Part shown: one piece after another, positions 12,931 through 20,099 of the stretch
Layout: every line of letters starts with the position of its first letter
How positions within the stretch are numbered: position 1 is the first letter of the stretch
Source of the DNA: CAZBWP01 sp964630265
GTDB taxonomy: Bacteria; Pseudomonadota; Alphaproteobacteria; Rhodospirillales; Defluviicoccaceae
Length of the DNA stretch: 20,099 nucleotides
NCBI GenBank assembly: GCA_964630265.1
Contig: CAZVRW010000062.1
Location: forward strand, 1 to 20,099
Direction: 5' to 3'
Notes under the pieces: model-generated
The model's input: the letters and a program-made list of their open reading frames with translations, nothing else
What the model was told of the DNA's origin: nothing
Database searches by the model: none
Translations under genes and position numbers: made by a program

Positions 12931-13848
12931 ATGAGCATGCAGGTGTTCGACCGCGGCGCGGTGCGCCGGCATCGCGACCGCGCGGCGCCGATGCTTGGTC
13001 ATTGCGACTTCATGTTGCGCGAGGTTGGCGAACGCCTGCTCGATCGGCTCGACGATGTCCGTCGCACGTTCCCGCTGGCCCTCGATCTCGGCTGCCACGA
13101 TGGCGTCGTCGCCCGGGTGTTGCGTGGGCGCGGGGGCATCGAGACGTTGATCCACTGCGATATCTCGCCGGCGATGGTGGCGGCGGCGCCGCGTCCCGCT
13201 GTGGCCGGCGACGAGGAACTGCTGCCCTTCGCCGCGCACAGCTTCGACCTGGTGGTCAGCCTGCTCAGCCTGCACTGGGTCAACGATCTGCCGGGGGCGC
13301 TGGTGCAGGTGCGCCAGGCGCTGAAACCGGACGGGCTGTTCCTGGCGGCGATGTTCGGCGGCGAGACGCTGAAGGAGTTGCGGGCGGCGCTGGCCGAGGC
13401 CGAGATCGCCGCCGAGGGCGGTCTCGGGCCGCGCGTCTCGCCCTTCGCCGACGTGCGCGATGCCGGCATGTTGCTGCAGCGCGCCGGCTTCGCCCTGCCG
13501 GTGGTCGACAGCGAGACGCTCACGGTGATGTACCGCTCGCCCCTGCGCCTGCTGCACGACCTGCGCGGCATGGGCGAGACCAATGCCGTCGCCGAGCGTC
13601 GCCGCGGCTTCAGCCGCCGGGCGACGCTGTTCGACGCGCTCGCCCGGTATCAACACCAGCATGGCGACGCCGACGGCGCGGTGCCGGCGAGCTTCCAGGT
13701 GGTCACCCTCACCGCCTGGGCGCCCGACGCGTCGCAGCCGCGCCCCTTGCGCCCGGGCAGCGCCACCGGCCGGCTCGCCGACGCGCTCGGTGTCGCGGAG
13801 ATCGGTGCCGGCGAGGTGGCCCGCCCGGGGCCAAGGGGGACGCCATGA
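12931..13848 (+). CDS. NDUFAF5-like SAM-dependent methyltransferase-fold protein
   Basis: A 305-residue protein. It starts MSMQVFDRGAVRRHRDRAA and continues with SAM motif I in ALDLGCHDG, LLSLHWVNDLPGAL, LKPDGLFLAAMFGGETLKELR, GPRVSPFADVRDAGMLLQRAGF and DLRGMGETNAV. This whole pattern matches the NDUFAF5 family; in human mitochondria the member hydroxylates an arginine in a complex I subunit during assembly. A related role in assembling bacterial NADH dehydrogenase is inference. The start is not certain: ATG 12931 and 12937 give the family-like N terminus but lack a clear ribosome binding site, and in-frame ATG 12916 or 12856 would extend it. It is divergent from comF. Its stop overlaps the next gene's ATG as ATGA. 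Confidence 0.87.
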   Translation: MSMQVFDRGAVRRHRDRAAPMLGHCDFMLREVGERLLDRLDDVRRTFPLALDLGCHDGVVARVLRGRGGIETLIHCDISPAMVAAAPRPAVAGDEELLPFAAHSFDLVVSLLSLHWVNDLPGALVQVRQALKPDGLFLAAMFGGETLKELRAALAEAEIAAEGGLGPRVSPFADVRDAGMLLQRAGFALPVVDSETLTVMYRSPLRLLHDLRGMGETNAVAERRRGFSRRATLFDALARYQHQHGDADGAVPASFQVVTLTAWAPDASQPRPLRPGSATGRLADALGVAEIGAGEVARPGPRGTP

Positions 13849-14084
13849 CGGACGACGTCGACGAGGCGCGGGTGCGCGCCATCGCCGGCCGGTTGCTGGC
13901 GCTGCAGGAGTCGCTGGGCGCCGACTACTGGACCAACGACGGCGTCAAGGAATTGCAGGAGGATCTGCGCCGGGCGCTCGGCGCCGTTGGCGCCTGGGGC
14001 GCCGACAAGCCACCGCGGCACCGGCGCTCGCGCCGCTCGGCCCAGCTCGAGCGCGAGGTGGCGCGCCTGCTCTGGCCGTGGTAG
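13845..14084 (+). CDS. Small unknown protein coupled to the NDUFAF5-like gene
   Basis: A 79-residue protein of unrecognised family. It is mostly charged and predicted helical: an acidic N terminus (MTDDVDEARVR), a helical segment with LLALQESLGADYW, then DGVKELQEDLRRALG. A basic linker PRHRRSRRS and a C-terminal helix with LEREVARLLWPW follow. No signal peptide or membrane segment. The ATG overlaps the preceding stop as ATGA (13845-13848), with AAGGGGGA (13833-13840) as ribosome binding site. The tight coupling suggests that it works with the upstream protein or in the same process. The composition is like its neighbours, so nothing suggests transfer. Confidence 0.75.
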   Translation: MTDDVDEARVRAIAGRLLALQESLGADYWTNDGVKELQEDLRRALGAVGAWGADKPPRHRRSRRSAQLEREVARLLWPW

Positions 14085-14101
14085 CCGGCGCCCTCCCGGC
14101 C

Positions 14102-14812
14102 ATGCGCTTCCCGGTCCCGCTGGTTCGCGGCACGCTGCTCCGCCGCTACAAACGCTTTCTCGCCGACGTTGCCCTGGACGACGGCCGCACGGTGACCACC
14201 CACTGTCCCAATTCAGGCGCCATGCTCGGGCTCACTGCGCCGGGCGCGGAGGTATGGTTGTCGCCCGCCGCCAATCCGAAACGCAAGCACGCCTGGACGT
14301 GGGAGTTGGTTCGTGACGGCGAGACGCTGGTCGGCATCAACACCGGCCACCCCAACGCCCTGGCGGCCGAGGCGATCGCCGCCGGCACCATCCCCGAGCT
14401 CGCCGGCTATGCGACGCTGCGGCGCGAGGTGACGTACGGCCGCAACTCACGCATCGACCTGCTGCTGGAAGACCCCGAGCGCCCGCCCTGCTACGTGGAG
14501 GTCAAGAACGTCCACCTGAAACGCGGCACCGATGCCGACGTGCCCGTCGAGTTTCCCGATTGCGTCACGGCGCGCGGCGCCAAGCACCTGGTCGAACTGG
14601 CCGACATGGTCGCCGCCGGCGCCCGGGCGGTGATGCTCTACGTGGCGCAACGCGCCGACGCCGGGCGGTTCGCCGTGGCCGCCGACCTGGACCCGGCCTA
14701 TGCCGTCGGCCTGCGGCTGGCGCGCGCCGCCGGCGTGGAGGCGCTCGCCTATCGCTGCCGGGTCGCGACCGAGGGCATCGCCGTCACCGATCGGCTGGAA
14801 TTCCTCGCCTGA
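14102..14812 (+). CDS. sfsA: SfsA family protein (sugar fermentation stimulation homologue; nuclease fold)
   Basis: A 236-residue protein, almost the same length as E. coli SfsA (234). The N-terminal OB-like part has LLRRYKRFLADV, HCPNSGAM, and WLSPAANPKRKHAWTWELV. The second part has YGRNSRIDLLL and CYVEVKNVHL, which form the D...ExK pattern of PD-(D/E)XK nucleases, then FPDCVTARGAKHL. E. coli SfsA was first described as affecting maltose metabolism; a nucleic-acid nuclease function is ascribed to the family. The start ATG 14102 gives the standard MRFPVPL opening but has no clear ribosome binding site. In-frame GTG 14078 would overlap the upstream gene by seven bases. The gene is followed after 50 bases by map. 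Confidence 0.93.
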   Translation: MRFPVPLVRGTLLRRYKRFLADVALDDGRTVTTHCPNSGAMLGLTAPGAEVWLSPAANPKRKHAWTWELVRDGETLVGINTGHPNALAAEAIAAGTIPELAGYATLRREVTYGRNSRIDLLLEDPERPPCYVEVKNVHLKRGTDADVPVEFPDCVTARGAKHLVELADMVAAGARAVMLYVAQRADAGRFAVAADLDPAYAVGLRLARAAGVEALAYRCRVATEGIAVTDRLEFLA

Positions 14813-14862
14813 CCCATACAGCCGCGGTTCCAGGCGGCGACCGGAAGTGGCATACTGGCCGG

Positions 14863-15729
14863 ATGAACAATATGCGAGAGAGTTCCGCCCACCACGACGG
14901 CCGGCCCATCAAGATCCACGGCGCCGGGGATTTCCAGGCGATGCGCAAGGCCGGCCGGCTGGCGGCCGAGACGCTGGATCACATCACGCCCTTGGTGGTG
15001 CCGGGCGTCACCACGCTGGCCCTGGACCAGGCCTGCGAGGCCTTCATCCGCGATCACGGCGCGATCCCGGCGCCGCTCGGCTACCGCGGCTTTCCCAAGT
15101 CGATCTGCACCTCCATCAACCACGTGGTCTGCCACGGCATTCCCGGCGAGAAACGGCTCACCCGCGGCGACATCGTCAACATCGACGTCACCGTCATCCT
15201 AGACGGCTGGCACGGCGACACCAGCCGGATGTACACGGTCGGCGAGGTGCCGGTGAAGGCGCAGCGGCTGATCGAGGTGACCTTCGAGTCCATGTGGAAG
15301 GGCATCGAGGAGGTGCGCCCCGGCGCCACGCTCGGCGACATCGGCCATGCCATCCAGCGCCATGCCGAATCGCACCGCTTCTCGGTGGTGCGCGACTTCT
15401 GCGGCCACGGCCTCGGTCGCCAGTTCCACGACGCACCCAACGTGCTGCACTACGGCACCCCGGGCGAGGGCATGGTGCTGCGCGAGGGCATGTTCTTCAC
15501 CATCGAGCCGATGATCAACGCCGGCGGCTATGCCGTGAAGATCCTCGGCGACGGCTGGACGGCGGTGACCAAGGACCGGTCGCTGTCGGCGCAGTTCGAG
15601 CACTCCGTCGGCGTGACCGCCACGGGCGTCGAGGTATTCACGCTGTCGCCCGCCGGGCTCGACAAACCGCCGTACACGCTCCCCGACGCGCCTGCCGCGG
15701 CGCCGCCCCCCGACCGGCCCGACACATAA
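14863..15729 (+). CDS. map: Methionine aminopeptidase, type I
   Basis: A 288-residue enzyme that removes the initiator methionine from nascent proteins. The five metal ligands are all visible: Asp108 in VNIDVTV, Asp119 in HGDTSRM, His182 in GHGLG, Glu215 in FTIEPM and Glu246 in QFEHSV. VCHGIPG, with its conserved histidine, is also present. The length exceeds E. coli Map (264) because of an N-terminal extension of about 15 residues and a Pro-rich C-terminal tail. The start ATG 14863 is chosen because it gives the full N terminus; a second ATG at 14872 is possible, and no strong ribosome binding site favours either. The radC start is two bases after the stop codon, so the two are cotranscribed. 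Confidence 0.95.
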   Translation: MNNMRESSAHHDGRPIKIHGAGDFQAMRKAGRLAAETLDHITPLVVPGVTTLALDQACEAFIRDHGAIPAPLGYRGFPKSICTSINHVVCHGIPGEKRLTRGDIVNIDVTVILDGWHGDTSRMYTVGEVPVKAQRLIEVTFESMWKGIEEVRPGATLGDIGHAIQRHAESHRFSVVRDFCGHGLGRQFHDAPNVLHYGTPGEGMVLREGMFFTIEPMINAGGYAVKILGDGWTAVTKDRSLSAQFEHSVGVTATGVEVFTLSPAGLDKPPYTLPDAPAAAPPPDRPDT

Positions 15730-15731
15730 GC

Positions 15732-16517
15732 ATGAGCAGGGCGCGGCGTGGCGCCGGCGGCGGGCTGTTCGAGGCCCATGCGCCCGAGCCTGTGGCCGAG
15801 ACCGGCGCACCGTCGGCGCCAGCGTCGGCGGCCGCCGCCGAGACGGCACCGCACTACAAGGACCACCGCGAGCGGGTGCGCCGCCGCTTTCTCGACGGCG
15901 AGCCGGAGCGCTTCCAGGACTACGAACTGCTGGAACTGCTGCTGTTCCATACCGTCGACCGCGTCGACGTGAAGCCGTTGGCCAAGGCCCTCTTGCAGGA
16001 ATTCGGCAGCTTCGGCGGCGTGCTGGCGGCCGAGCCCAACCGGCTCACCCGGCATGCCCGGATCACCGCGCGCACGGTCGCCCATTTCCGCGCGGTGCGG
16101 GAGTCGGCCAGGCGATTGCTGCGCGCCGAGATCGGCGACAAGCCGGTCATCTCCTCGTGGGCGCAACTCGTCGACTATTGCCGCGCCGGCCTCGCCGACG
16201 AGCCGACGGAACGCTTCCGCGTGCTGTTCCTGGACAAGAAGAACCGGCTGATCGCCGACGAATTGCAGCAGCGCGGCACCGTCGACCACACCCCCGTCTA
16301 CCCGCGCGAGGTGGTGAAGCGCGCCCTCGATCTGGGCGCCACGGCGCTGATCCTGGTGCACAACCACCCCTCGGGCGACCCGACGCCGTCGCGCGCCGAC
16401 ATCGAGATGACCCGCGAGGTCAGCACCGCCGCCACCGCCCTCGGCATCCTCCTGCACGACCACGTGGTCGTCGCCCGCGGCGGCTGCCAATCCCTCCGCA
16501 GCCTCGGCCTCCTGTAG
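15732..16517 (+). CDS. radC: RadC family protein (JAMM/MPN+ domain)
   Basis: A 261-residue protein. A variable, Ala/Pro-rich N terminus (1-40) is followed by the helix-hairpin-helix-like RadC N domain (YELLELLLFHTVDRVDVKPLAKALL) and the MPN domain. The JAMM zinc motif is H210-x-H212 with Asp223 in HNHPSGDPTPSRAD. FLDKKNRLIADELQQRGTVDHTPVYPREVVKRAL and the HDHVVVARG segment also fit. The original link of RadC to DNA repair in E. coli was later questioned, so the function is unknown; a metal-dependent hydrolase activity is suggested by the fold. The gene follows map by two bases. A dispersed-repeat-like sequence begins about 80 bases after its stop. Confidence 0.92.
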   Translation: MSRARRGAGGGLFEAHAPEPVAETGAPSAPASAAAAETAPHYKDHRERVRRRFLDGEPERFQDYELLELLLFHTVDRVDVKPLAKALLQEFGSFGGVLAAEPNRLTRHARITARTVAHFRAVRESARRLLRAEIGDKPVISSWAQLVDYCRAGLADEPTERFRVLFLDKKNRLIADELQQRGTVDHTPVYPREVVKRALDLGATALILVHNHPSGDPTPSRADIEMTREVSTAATALGILLHDHVVVARGGCQSLRSLGLL

Positions 16518-16835
16518 GCGCCCGCACCCAACCGCCCTCATCGGGCCGCCCGTTCGCGGCGCCCTCCCCGCGCTACTCCCCGGGCGCCCTTCCCCGTCAT
16601 GGCGAGCGCAGCGAAGCCATCAAGGGCCACCGCTCGGACGGCTTGCCTTCGAGCCGTCGGCCGGATATCTCCCGATGCCGCGGCGCGACGCGGCCCCACA
16701 AGCCGCCGAAAATGGCTAGGAAAACGGCTTCTCCCTCACGCCGTTCTGTAACCGACGCAACGGTCCGCCGCCTGATCTCTGCGTAAACTGTCGCAAGCGT
16801 GAGCGAATTTTCGGCATATCGAGCGGTGGACCAGA
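16518..16835. other. Non-coding interval between radC and the PQ-loop gene
   Basis: 318 bases with no supported gene. It contains the repeat-like element at 16595-16621 and a 6-bp hairpin AACGGC (16723-16728) / GCCGTT (16740-16745). The last 100 bases are less GC-rich and probably hold the promoter of the gene at 16836, but I see no convincing -35/-10 pair. Confidence 0.5.
16595..16621. repeat. Dispersed intergenic repeat-like element
   Basis: CGTCATGGCGAGCGCAGCGA followed by AGCCATC closely matches the short intergenic repeat with core TCATTGCGAGCGCAGCGAAG that is scattered through many proteobacterial genomes. ATGGC and GCCAT form short inverted arms. A more diverged relative may lie at 2722-2750. 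Only one good copy is present in the window, so the repeat status rests on prior knowledge. Confidence 0.5.
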
Positions 16836-17228
16836 ATGATCGAAACGCTTGATCAGTTCCTCGCAGCCATTCAGGCGTCTGGCGAGGCTCTGCGGTTCTA
16901 CGTGCACACCGAGCACAGGTTCCTGGAAGGGGCCATTCTGAGCGCCTTCACCCTGGTCAACTCGATCCGGATTTTGGCCTACGTGCCGCAGATCATCAAG
17001 GCGGCGCGGGATGAGAACGGGGCGTCCGCCATCTCCTCCATGACCTGGGGACTGTTCCTGCTCTCCCACCTGACGACCATCGCCTATGCCGTCGTTTGCC
17101 TGGGCGACCTGATCATGGCGGCGATCTTTCTCGGCAACGCGCTCGCCTGCGCCGCCATCGTTGGCATCACGCTTGCGAAACGCCATCGCCATCACAAAAA
17201 TGGCGCCGTCGCACCCGCCATCCCGTGA
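16836..17228 (+). CDS. SemiSWEET/PQ-loop-like small membrane protein
   Basis: A 130-residue protein with three hydrophobic helices (about 32-54, 66-88, 91-113). The first carries the PQ motif in AYVPQIIKAARDENGASAIS, followed by MTWGLFLLSH in helix 2. A three-helix unit with a PQ motif is the hallmark of SemiSWEETs, which dimerise to transport sugars. Here an N-terminal hydrophilic extension of about 30 residues and a His/Lys-rich tail make the protein longer than typical SemiSWEETs (about 90). The start ATG 16836 is preceded by GGTGG at about seven bases. The substrate cannot be inferred. A hairpin (17228-17257) overlaps its stop codon. Confidence 0.75.
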   Translation: MIETLDQFLAAIQASGEALRFYVHTEHRFLEGAILSAFTLVNSIRILAYVPQIIKAARDENGASAISSMTWGLFLLSHLTTIAYAVVCLGDLIMAAIFLGNALACAAIVGITLAKRHRHHKNGAVAPAIP

Positions 17229-17257
17229 ACGCCGCAGCGCCCCGGCGGGGAGGCGTT
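17228..17257 (+). terminator. Hairpin at the end of the PQ-loop gene, possible terminator
   Basis: AACGCC (17228-17233) pairs with GGCGTT (17252-17257) and CCCC (17240-17243) with GGGG (17247-17250) inside. No T-run follows. It begins at the last base of the stop codon. Confidence 0.4.
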
Positions 17258-17602
17258 GGCGACTTCTCCAATGGCTTGCCGGTTGCCGCCGGCCGGGTAT
17301 CTGCCTCCTTTGGGGCATAGCGACGGCAGGGCGCCGACGCGGATCTGAACTCAGCCACCGATCCAAGTGAGAAATCCTACTTTTTCCTACAAAAGGCTAC
17401 ATAATCCTACATTTTCACGCCGAAAATCACAGGTTTTCATTCTTTTCAATATCTTATGGGCAAATATCGCGTCCGGACCCGGCTTTTTCCGGCATACATC
17501 CGGCAAAAACTTGCACACGGGGAGCCTTTTCCCCGCCGGCTGCGGGCTGTAGACAGAACCCTGGCGGTGGACCGAACCACCGCGCCCGCAGGGAGGAGCG
17601 TC
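17258..17602. other. AT-rich non-coding region before the YciI gene
   Basis: About 345 bases without a supported gene. The middle (17370-17515) is markedly AT-rich against the GC-rich background. It contains the phased CTAC elements (17376-17410), an imperfect inverted repeat TTTTTCCGG (17484-17492) / CCGGCAAAAA (17500-17509), and a hairpin CGGGGA (17518-17523) / TCCCCG (17530-17535). TTGCAC at 17511-17516 could be a -35 box but no -10 follows at the right distance. This is likely a regulatory region. Confidence 0.5.
17376..17410 (+). promoter_or_regulatory. Four (C/G)CTAC elements at exact 10-bp spacing
   Basis: CCTAC at 17376-17380, CCTAC at 17386-17390, GCTAC at 17396-17400 and CCTAC at 17406-17410 repeat every 10 bases, about one DNA turn. 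The intervals are A/T-only or nearly so, so the A/T tracts are phased as well. The arrangement is typical of cooperative direct-repeat binding on one DNA face or of intrinsically curved DNA. No regulator can be named. Confidence 0.6.
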
Positions 17603-17877
17603 ATGCACTTCATCTTCGATTGCCGCGACCGGGAGGGGCACCTGCACGTCCGCCTCGACAATCGCCAAGCCCACCTGGACTATCTCGCGTCCTACCGCGA
17701 CCGGGTGGTGGTCGCCGGACCGACGCTGTCGGACGACGGCGAGGCGATGACCGGCAGCCTCTTGATCCTGGATTTCGAGGACCGGGCGGCGGCGGAGGCG
17801 TTCGCCGAGAATGACCCCTACGCCAAGGCCGGCCTGTTCGAGAGTGTCACCATCCGCCCCTGGAAGAAGGTGATCCC
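17603..17877 (+). CDS. YciI family protein (3' end lost in assembly gap)
   Basis: 91 complete residues are visible before the N-run; the family is about 95-100 residues, so only a few are missing. The conserved His24 in RQAHLDYL and Asp71 in ENDPYAKAGLF are the putative active-site pair of YciI-like proteins, which have a dimeric alpha/beta-barrel fold. IRPWKKVI is the usual C-terminal strand. The biochemical role is unknown. The start ATG 17603 follows GGGAGGAG (17591-17598) at four bases. In alphaproteobacteria this gene commonly precedes an EVE-domain gene, as it does here across the gap. Confidence 0.88.
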
Positions 17878-17977
17878 NNNNNNNNNNNNNNNNNNNNNNN
17901 NNNNNNNNNNNNNNNNNNNNNNNNNNNNNNNNNNNNNNNNNNNNNNNNNNNNNNNNNNNNNNNNNNNNNNNNNNNNN
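17878..17977. other. Assembly gap (100 N)
   Basis: Exactly 100 undetermined bases, the conventional placeholder for a gap of unknown size. It removes the end of the YciI gene and the start of the EVE-domain gene. Any continuous reading frame through it is accidental. Confidence 0.98.
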
Positions 17978-18292
17978 GCCGCCAACAATCTGAAGGCGAT
18001 GCGCATCGGCGACCGGGCCTTTTTCTACCACTCGGGCGGCGAGCGGCGGATCATGGGCGTGCTGGAGGTGGTGCGCGAGTATTACCCCGACCCCAGCGAC
18101 GGGAGCGGCCGCTTCGGCATGGTCGACTTGCGCGCCGTCGGGCCGTTGCCGACGCCGGTGCCGCTGGCCGCCATCAAGGCCGACGAGCGGCTGGCCCACA
18201 TCGCCCTGGTCCGCCAGTCGCGGCTCTCGGTGATGCCGATCGACGCGGCCGCGTGGGCGCTCCTCTGTGAAATGGGCGGCGGCGCGCCGTGA
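17978..18292 (+). CDS. EVE domain-containing protein (5' end lost in assembly gap)
   Basis: 104 residues remain, beginning AANNLKAMRIGDRAFFYHSGGE and continuing with GVLEVVREYYPDP, GRFGMVDLRAV and RQSRLSVMPI. These are typical of the EVE domain of the thymocyte nuclear protein 1 type, related to PUA/YTH folds and thought to bind modified bases. About 30 N-terminal residues, including the usual KSEP and aromatic-cage start, are missing in the gap. The stop overlaps the next gene's GTG as GTGA (18289-18292), so it is coupled to the Rieske gene. Confidence 0.88.
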   Translation, partial: AANNLKAMRIGDRAFFYHSGGERRIMGVLEVVREYYPDPSDGSGRFGMVDLRAVGPLPTPVPLAAIKADERLAHIALVRQSRLSVMPIDAAAWALLCEMGGGAP

Positions 18293-18630
18293 GCGACGGC
18301 GGACGGGCGGCCGACCGGTTGACGCTCGCCCTCGACGCGGTGCCCGACGGTGGCGCGGTCGGTCTCGATCCACATCCGGCGACCGGGACCTTCCGGCTGT
18401 TCGTCGTCCGCCTGGGCGATCGCCTCTTCGCCTACCGCAATCGCTGTCCCCACCGCGGTCTGCCGCTGGACGACGCCGGCGTCTTCCTCACCGATGACGG
18501 CCGGTTCATCCTCTGCCACAATCACATCGCCCTGTTCCGCATCGACGACGGCGCCTGCGTCGACGGCCCCTGCGGCGGCCGCGGCCTGGAGCCGGTGGCG
18601 ATCGAGATCGCCGGCGCCGCGCCGGACTGA
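18289..18630 (+). CDS. Rieske [2Fe-2S] ferredoxin-like protein
   Basis: A 113-residue soluble protein. The cluster ligands are C53-P-H55 in NRCPHRG and C76-x2-H79 in CHNHIALF, the Rieske CxH...CxxH pattern with two Cys and two His. DDGACVDGPC follows, as in bacterial nitrite-reductase-small-subunit-like and dioxygenase ferredoxins. No oxygenase or reductase partner is nearby, so its redox partner is unknown. The start is GTG 18289, overlapping the EVE stop by four bases. The last codons and the TGA (18628-18630) lie inside the first copy of the 23-bp repeat. Confidence 0.88.
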   Translation: MSDGGRAADRLTLALDAVPDGGAVGLDPHPATGTFRLFVVRLGDRLFAYRNRCPHRGLPLDDAGVFLTDDGRFILCHNHIALFRIDDGACVDGPCGGRGLEPVAIEIAGAAPD

Positions 18631-18682
18631 ATGCCGGCGTCCCGCCGGACTGAATGCCGGCGTCCCGTCGGACTGAAAGCCG
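18624..18682. repeat. 23-bp tandem repeat, about 2.6 copies, covering the Rieske stop codon
   Basis: GGACTGAATGCCGGCGTCCC begins at 18624 and again at 18647, period 23. A third partial copy, GGACTGAAAGCCG, begins at 18670. The first two copies agree through base 21 of the unit. Confidence 0.9.
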
Positions 18683-18701
18683 CCGCCGGCATTGCCCCGT
18701 T

Positions 18702-18715
18702 CAGACCTTGGTCTG
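18702..18715. promoter_or_regulatory. Inverted repeat CAGACC-TT-GGTCTG upstream of acs
   Basis: Perfect 6-bp arms (18702-18707 and 18710-18715) around TT, 129 bases upstream of the acs start. The size suits a dimeric regulator operator. No T-run follows, so it is not a clear terminator for the Rieske gene. No further evidence. Confidence 0.3.
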
Positions 18716-18843
18716 GCGCGCTCGCGCTTGTTTCGAGGGCGGATTCTGGCTAAACGAAGGGGAAATCGGGTTCGGTGATCCGCGCCCGGCGGCTCATGAG
18801 CGCCCAAGAATCTCAGCAAGCATCCAACGGGAGGTATTCGATC

Positions 18844-20099
<1,256 letters not shown>

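Noticed and set aside
11982..13844. Long plus-strand upstream extension of the 79-residue gene's frame
   Set aside because: It is antisense to comF and out of frame with the NDUFAF5-like gene. Only the part after ATG 13845 has a ribosome binding site and coupling.
17367..17552. 61-codon frame through the AT-rich island
   Set aside because: No ribosome binding site, and its internal repetition simply reflects the phased CTAC elements.

Overview
The window is a stretch of GC-rich chromosome, most likely from an alphaproteobacterium of the Rhodospirillales type. The evidence is gene content and order: ComF / GrxC / nitrilase-like hydrolase divergent from an NDUFAF5-like methyltransferase, SfsA / methionine aminopeptidase / RadC in a row, and YciI / EVE / Rieske together. 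A 100-N run (17878-17977) marks a scaffold gap, so this is a draft or metagenome-derived assembly. No rRNA, tRNA, CRISPR array, transposase or phage gene is visible.

Layout: (1) 1-2709 holds the end of an L-asparaginase II-type protein, a small dodecin with an upstream inverted repeat and a downstream terminator, a hemolysin III-type membrane protein, a convergent DUF938 methyltransferase, and a small unidentified protein. (2) 2710-3146 has no protein gene but is densely structured: hairpins, a promoter-like element overlapping a CsoR-type TACCCC-N4-GGGGTA palindrome, two overlapping hairpins, an exposed CCTCCTCCC motif and a strong intrinsic terminator. It looks like a small-RNA gene under metal-sensor-type control and is the most interesting unannotated part of the window. 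(3) 3147-7167 encodes an exported glycerophosphodiester phosphodiesterase with a PEP-CTERM sorting tail, a B12-type radical SAM enzyme of unknown substrate, and a convergent methyltransferase. (4) 7168-7428 carries six 14-bp tandem repeats plus a G-rich 12-bp duplication between divergent genes. (5) 7429-12797 has a zinc metallopeptidase (YpfJ type) on the plus strand facing a minus-strand series comF-grxC-nitrilase-pseC-pseI. The last two are two enzymes of pseudaminic acid synthesis, without the other steps nearby. (6) 12931-17228 has plus-strand genes: NDUFAF5-like methyltransferase, a coupled 79-residue unknown, sfsA, map, radC and a SemiSWEET/PQ-loop-like membrane protein. (7) 17229-17602 is an AT-rich island with four (C/G)CTAC elements spaced exactly 10 bp apart. 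It precedes YciI, the gap, a truncated EVE-domain gene, a coupled Rieske ferredoxin-like gene, a 23-bp tandem repeat, and the first two thirds of acetyl-CoA synthetase, which runs off the window.

Most genes are housekeeping. Translational coupling (ATGA or GTGA overlaps) links grxC to the nitrilase gene, pseC to pseI, the NDUFAF5-like gene to the 79-residue gene, and EVE to Rieske. All functional calls are from motif and family recognition by eye; no database search was run.
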